Assembly: GCF_900110655.1 (NCBI RefSeq)
Contig: NZ_FOEQ01000014.1
Coordinates: 1-64,000, forward strand
Length of the DNA stretch: 64,000 nucleotides
Source: Pseudomonas soli
GTDB taxonomy: Bacteria > Pseudomonadota > Gammaproteobacteria > Pseudomonadales > Pseudomonadaceae
Direction: 5' to 3'
The position numbers and the translations under genes are program-made. Of the stretch, positions 60,244 through 64,000 are shown in pieces. The notes under the pieces are model-generated. The model was given only the letters and a program-made list of their open reading frames with translations. It had not been told where the DNA came from and made no database searches. Each line of letters opens with the position of its first letter. The first letter of the stretch is position 1.

Positions 60244-61305
60244 ATGCCCCACCCGCGTCCCTACAAAGTTGCACTCAACGGTTACGGCCGCATCGGCCGC
60301 TGTGTCCTGCGCGCACTGTTCGAGCGAGGGGCGAAGGCCGGTTTCGAGATCGTCGCGCTGAACGACCTGGCCGACCAGGCCAGTCTGGAATACCTGACGC
60401 GCTTCGACTCCACCCACGGGCGTTTCCCCGGTGAGGTGAAAGTCGACGGCGATTGTCTGCATATCAATGGCGACTGTGTGAAAGTGCTGCGCAGCGCCAC
60501 CCCCGAAGGCATCGACTGGGCCGCCCTGGATGTCGACCTGGTACTGGAGTGCTCTGGCGCCTACAACACCCGAGCCGACGGCCAGCGTTTTCTCGATGCC
60601 GGTGCGCCACGGGTGCTGTTCTCGCAGCCGATGGCCAGTGAAGCCGACGTCGATGCCACGGTGGTCTACGGCATCAACCAGGGTTGCCTGACCGGCAACG
60701 AACTGCTGGTATCGAACGCGTCCTGCACCACCAACTGCGGCGTGCCCCTGCTGCGGGTGCTGGACCAGGCCTTTGGCATCGAGTACGTACAGATCACCAC
60801 CATCCACTCGGCGATGAACGACCAGCCGGTGATCGACGCCTATCACCATGAAGACCTGCGCCGCACGCGCTCGGCATTCCAGTCGGTGATTCCGGTGTCC
60901 ACTGGTCTGGCGCGGGGCATCGAGCGCCTGCTGCCGGAACTTGCCGGGCGAATCCAGGCCAAAGCGGTACGCGTGCCAACCGTCAACGTGTCGTGCCTGG
61001 ACATCACCCTGCAGACCGCCCGCGACACCAGCGCGGCCGAGGTCAACCGGGTGTTGCGCGAGGCCGCCCTGGTTGGCCCGCTAAAAGGCTTGCTGGCCTA
61101 CACCGAGCTGCCCCACGCCAGCTGTGATTTCAACCATGACCCGCATTCGGCCATCGTCGATGCCAGCCAGACCCGTGTCTCAGGCTCCCGCCTGGTGAAC
61201 CTGCTGGCCTGGTTCGACAACGAATGGGGGTTTGCCAACCGTATGCTCGACGTTGCCGAACACTATCTGCACGTCGTCCACCCAACCCGCAGCAAACAGC
61301 CCTGA
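60244..61305 (+). CDS. epd: Erythrose-4-phosphate dehydrogenase
   Basis: A 353-residue GAPDH-family enzyme. The NAD site is VALNGYGRIGRCVLRALFE, the catalytic Cys is in VSNASCTTNCG, and TTIHSAMNDQPVIDAYH distinguishes Epd from glycolytic GAPDH (which has TTVHAxTxxQ). It oxidises erythrose-4-phosphate to 4-phosphoerythronate for pyridoxal phosphate synthesis. The order tkt-epd-pgk-fba is conserved in many proteobacteria. The call as Epd over GapA is good but based on these motifs. Confidence 0.92.
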   Translation: MPHPRPYKVALNGYGRIGRCVLRALFERGAKAGFEIVALNDLADQASLEYLTRFDSTHGRFPGEVKVDGDCLHINGDCVKVLRSATPEGIDWAALDVDLVLECSGAYNTRADGQRFLDAGAPRVLFSQPMASEADVDATVVYGINQGCLTGNELLVSNASCTTNCGVPLLRVLDQAFGIEYVQITTIHSAMNDQPVIDAYHHEDLRRTRSAFQSVIPVSTGLARGIERLLPELAGRIQAKAVRVPTVNVSCLDITLQTARDTSAAEVNRVLREAALVGPLKGLLAYTELPHASCDFNHDPHSAIVDASQTRVSGSRLVNLLAWFDNEWGFANRMLDVAEHYLHVVHPTRSKQP

Positions 61306-61317
61306 AGGACTGCATTC

Positions 61318-62481
61318 ATGACCGTGTTGAAGATGACCGACCTCGACCTGCAAGGTAAGCGCGTACTGATCCGCGAAGACCTCAACGTCCCTGTGAAAGA
61401 CGGCGTGGTCGCCAGCGATGCGCGTATCCTGGCAGCGCTGCCGACCATCAAGCTGGCCCTGGAGAAGGGCGCGGCGGTAATGGTCTGCTCGCACCTGGGG
61501 CGCCCGACCGAAGGCGAGTTCTCCGCTGAGAACAGCCTCAAGCCGGTTGCCGACTACCTGGGCAAGGCCCTGGGCCGCGACGTGCCGCTGGTCGCCGACT
61601 ACCTCGACGGCGTTCAGGTGCAGGCCGGTGACCTGGTGCTGTTCGAGAACGTGCGCTTCAACAAGGGCGAGAAGAAGAACGCCGACGAGCTGGCGCAGAA
61701 GTACGCCGCCCTGTGCGACGTGTTCGTCATGGACGCGTTCGGCACCGCGCACCGCGCCGAAGGCTCCACCCACGGTGTTGCCAAGTTCGCCAAGGTCGCT
61801 GCTGCCGGCCCGCTGCTGGCGGCCGAGCTGGACGCCCTGGGCAAGGCCCTGAAGGCGCCGGCCAAGCCGATGGCGGCCATTGTTGCCGGCTCCAAGGTGT
61901 CGACCAAGCTGGACGTGCTGAACAGCCTGAGCACTGTGTGCGACCTGCTGATCGTCGGCGGTGGTATCGCCAACACCTTCCTCGCCGCTGCCGGTCACCC
62001 GGTGGGCAAGTCGCTGTACGAGGCTGACCTGGTCGAAACCGCCAAGGCCATCGCCGCCAAGGTCAATGTGCCGCTGCCGGTCGACGTGGTGGTTGCCAAG
62101 GAATTCGCTGAAAGCGCCGAAGCTACCGTCAAGGCGATCGCCGACGTGGCGGCTGACGACATGATCCTCGACATCGGCCCACAGACCGCTGCCAACTTCG
62201 CCGAACTGCTGAAGTCGTCGCAGACCATCCTGTGGAACGGCCCGGTCGGTGTGTTCGAATTCGACCAGTTCGGCAACGGCACCAAGGTACTGGCCAAGGC
62301 CATCGCCGACAGCGCCGCATTCTCCATCGCCGGTGGCGGTGACACCCTGGCAGCCATCGACAAGTATGGCGTTGGCGCCGATATCTCCTACATTTCTACC
62401 GGTGGCGGCGCGTTCCTCGAGTTCGTCGAGGGCAAGGTCCTGCCTGCCGTGGCAATCCTGGAAGAACGGGCCAAGGCCTGA
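61318..62481 (+). CDS. pgk: Phosphoglycerate kinase
   Basis: A 387-residue enzyme transferring phosphate between 1,3-bisphosphoglycerate and ADP. Motifs: VLIREDLNVPVKDG at the start, VMVCSHLGRPTEG, the nucleotide loop VGGGIANTFLAAAGHPVG, and the C-terminal GGGDTLAAI. It starts 12 nt after epd. Confidence 0.98.
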   Translation: MTVLKMTDLDLQGKRVLIREDLNVPVKDGVVASDARILAALPTIKLALEKGAAVMVCSHLGRPTEGEFSAENSLKPVADYLGKALGRDVPLVADYLDGVQVQAGDLVLFENVRFNKGEKKNADELAQKYAALCDVFVMDAFGTAHRAEGSTHGVAKFAKVAAAGPLLAAELDALGKALKAPAKPMAAIVAGSKVSTKLDVLNSLSTVCDLLIVGGGIANTFLAAAGHPVGKSLYEADLVETAKAIAAKVNVPLPVDVVVAKEFAESAEATVKAIADVAADDMILDIGPQTAANFAELLKSSQTILWNGPVGVFEFDQFGNGTKVLAKAIADSAAFSIAGGGDTLAAIDKYGVGADISYISTGGGAFLEFVEGKVLPAVAILEERAKA

Positions 62482-62513
62482 GTTTGAAGGCGCCTGGCAA
62501 AGGGAGCGACCTG

Positions 62514-62732
62514 ATGGTCAAGCAATTGCCTGTGATGATCGTGGCAGTGTTGCTGGGCGCCTGCTCCAGCAACACGGGCAGCGAGGCTGACCCGGCGCAG
62601 CCGCCCAAGGGCGGTTGCTACCAGTCCCAGTGGCAGGCCGAGACGGCACCGGTGATCAACAAGCGCCTGGGCCCGGACGGCCTGGAAAAGTACGACGACG
62701 AGCACCAGCGCAAGGCGCCGGGCTGCCCTTGA
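62514..62732 (+). CDS. Small lipoprotein, function unknown
   Basis: A 72-residue protein with a lipoprotein signal MVKQLPVMIVAVLLGACSSN (Cys17 as the lipidated residue) and a short hydrophilic mature part containing GGCYQSQWQAET and two further Cys. I do not recognise the family. The ATG at 62514 has GGGAG 6 nt upstream; it starts 32 nt after pgk on the same strand and may be cotranscribed. Confidence 0.8.
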   Translation: MVKQLPVMIVAVLLGACSSNTGSEADPAQPPKGGCYQSQWQAETAPVINKRLGPDGLEKYDDEHQRKAPGCP

Positions 62733-62810
62733 TCGGGCGCCAGGCAACCTGAAGGCTGTTTTGTGGTCTTGAACATAGGGCTGCTTTGCAGCCCCTGGCG
62801 GAGTGATTGA

Positions 62811-63140
62811 ATGAAAGCGCTTCTGGCCGCATTGGCCCTGGCGACCCTGGCAGGCTGTTCGTTGCTGCAACCCGCCCAACCCGCCCCGGCGGACAACTGG
62901 ACCCGCTGGGTCTGCGACAGCCAGGCCGAGGTGCTGTGGCGCTTCGCTGATGCACAACAGGACGCGGTCGATGTACGCCTGGGTGGCGGCGACCAGGTCT
63001 ACCGGCTCAAGGCCGAGCCGGGCGCCTCCGGCGCGCTGTACAGCGATGGCATGCTGGCCTTCCACACCAAAGGTGAAGAAGGCCTGGTGTATTGGGTGGC
63101 GACCAACGATCTGATTGGGCGGGGCTGCAAGGCACCGTGA
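62811..63140 (+). CDS. MliC-family lipoprotein (c-type lysozyme inhibitor-like)
   Basis: A 109-residue lipoprotein with signal MKALLAALALATLAGC (Cys16) and an MliC-like beta domain with YRLKAEPGASGALYSDGMLAFHTKG and paired Cys (WVCDS near the start; GRGCKAP at the end). MliC proteins inhibit host c-type lysozyme in the periplasm. Assignment is by size, signal and pattern. It lies between pgk and fba, co-directional with both. Confidence 0.8.
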   Translation: MKALLAALALATLAGCSLLQPAQPAPADNWTRWVCDSQAEVLWRFADAQQDAVDVRLGGGDQVYRLKAEPGASGALYSDGMLAFHTKGEEGLVYWVATNDLIGRGCKAP

Positions 63141-63240
63141 CTGGCCGGGCCGCGCAGGTGGCCCACACTACTTGAACAGCAACCGCCCCTGCGGCAGGCT
63201 TGCACGAAACAAACGACGCTTGTCGGGAGAGAGATACACA

Positions 63241-64000
63241 ATGGCACTCATTAGCATGCGCCAGATGCTGGACCACGCCGCCGAGTTCGGCTACGGCGTT
63301 CCGGCTTTCAACGTCAACAACCTCGAGCAGATGCGCGCGATCATGGAAGCCGCCGACAAGACCGACTCCCCGGTCATCGTCCAGGCTTCCGCTGGCGCTC
63401 GCAAATACGCCGGTGCGCCGTTCCTGCGCCACCTGATCCTGGCGGCCATCGAAGAGTTCCCGCACATTCCGGTGTGTATGCACCAGGACCACGGCACCAG
63501 CCCCGACGTTTGCCAGCGCTCCATCCAGCTGGGCTTCAGCTCGGTGATGATGGACGGCTCGCTGGGTGAAGACGGCAAGACCCCGACCGACTACGAGTAC
63601 AACGTCCGTGTCACCCAGCAGACCGTTGCCATGGCCCACGCCTGTGGCGTTTCGGTAGAAGGCGAGCTGGGCTGCCTGGGTTCGCTGGAAACCGGCATGG
63701 CCGGTGAAGAAGACGGCATCGGCGCCGAAGGCGTGCTGGATCACAGCCAGATGCTGACCGACCCGGAAGAAGCGGCCGACTTCGTCAAGAAGACCCAGGT
63801 CGATGCCCTGGCCATCGCCATCGGCACCAGCCACGGCGCCTACAAGTTCACCAAGCCGCCTACCGGTGACGTGCTGGCGATCGACCGCATCAAGGAAATC
63901 CACAAACGCATCCCCAACACCCACCTGGTGATGCACGGCTCGTCCTCGGTGCCGCAAGAGTGGCTGGCGATCATCAACCAGTACGGCGGCGACATCAAAG
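63241..64000 (+). CDS. fba: Fructose-bisphosphate aldolase class II (partial, runs off the window)
   Basis: The N-terminal 253 residues of a class II, zinc-dependent aldolase (usual length about 354) that splits or forms fructose-1,6-bisphosphate. Motifs: YGVPAFNVNNLEQMRAIMEA, HQDHGTSPDV with zinc/catalytic residues, and GTSHGAYKF with a zinc His, then HLVMHGSSSVP. The start has GGGAGAGAG just upstream. No stop is reached; the gene continues past 64000. Confidence 0.97.
   Translation, partial: MALISMRQMLDHAAEFGYGVPAFNVNNLEQMRAIMEAADKTDSPVIVQASAGARKYAGAPFLRHLILAAIEEFPHIPVCMHQDHGTSPDVCQRSIQLGFSSVMMDGSLGEDGKTPTDYEYNVRVTQQTVAMAHACGVSVEGELGCLGSLETGMAGEEDGIGAEGVLDHSQMLTDPEEAADFVKKTQVDALAIAIGTSHGAYKFTKPPTGDVLAIDRIKEIHKRIPNTHLVMHGSSSVPQEWLAIINQYGGDIK

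Noticed and set aside
58111..60849. A 912-codon open frame on the minus strand across tkt and epd
   Set aside because: It mirrors two firmly identified plus-strand genes; the translation is Val/Gly/His-rich antisense of a high-GC third-position bias, with no family motif.

Overview
The window is a GC-rich chromosomal segment from a fluorescent Pseudomonas, almost certainly of the P. putida group. The evidence is the medium-chain-length PHA cluster (phaC1-phaZ-phaC2-phaD facing phaI-phaF), the pyrR-pyrB-pyrC' operon with a zinc-ligand-less dihydroorotase, a reduced pilGHIJ-chpA-chpC chemosensory locus, and the many P. putida-type REP elements (core TCGCGGGGCAAGCCCGCTCC). Gene order also resembles, from memory, the P. 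putida KT2440 chromosome. Nearly everything is core genome. I see no prophage, integron, CRISPR array, rRNA or tRNA.

Layout. 0-4.3 kb: two tandem chemoreceptors on the minus strand, preceded by an odd intergenic block with a hexanucleotide repeat. 4.4-10.4 kb: ubiE-ubiJ-ubiB, hisI-hisE and tatA-tatB-tatC-rsmE2, all minus. 10.5-17.3 kb: PHA granule genes, with plus-strand phaI-phaF converging on minus-strand phaC1-phaZ-phaC2-phaD. 17.6-20 kb: DUF971 gene and hslV-hslU. 20.2-26.3 kb: gshB, a MITE-like element, tonB-yqgE-ruvX-pyrR-pyrB-pyrC'. 26.4-35.7 kb: the Chp chemosensory operon on the plus strand. 35.7-44.5 kb: hemolysin III family gene, canonical rsmE, bioA, an orphan gene, a flavin amine oxidase with a repeat-bearing tail, cytochrome b561-yceI and a RhlE-type helicase. 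44.7-58 kb: methyl-cycle genes (metF, ahcY with a SAH riboswitch, metK behind an ArsR-methyltransferase fusion) interspersed with transport and envelope genes and ligB. 58-64 kb: tkt-epd-pgk-(two small lipoprotein genes)-fba, the last cut by the window end.

How the genes work together. The pha genes make, coat and remobilise carbon storage granules; their region shows a sigma54-like site and a Crc/Hfq-type A-rich motif over the phaC1 start. metF, ahcY and metK form most of the SAM/SAH/methionine cycle and appear to be sensed in two ways: a riboswitch on ahcY, and a perfect 13-bp palindrome upstream of the ArsR-methyltransferase/metK pair, also facing tkt. tkt, epd, pgk and fba link the pentose phosphate and lower glycolytic/gluconeogenic routes and pyridoxal phosphate precursor supply.

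I found no clearly new multi-gene system. The items most worth following are the ArsR-methyltransferase palindrome, the amine oxidase with two GFFSxLFGG modules in its tail, the second RsmE paralogue translationally coupled to tatC, the Chp pathway without its adaptation enzymes, and the apparently exported DNA ligase LigB.
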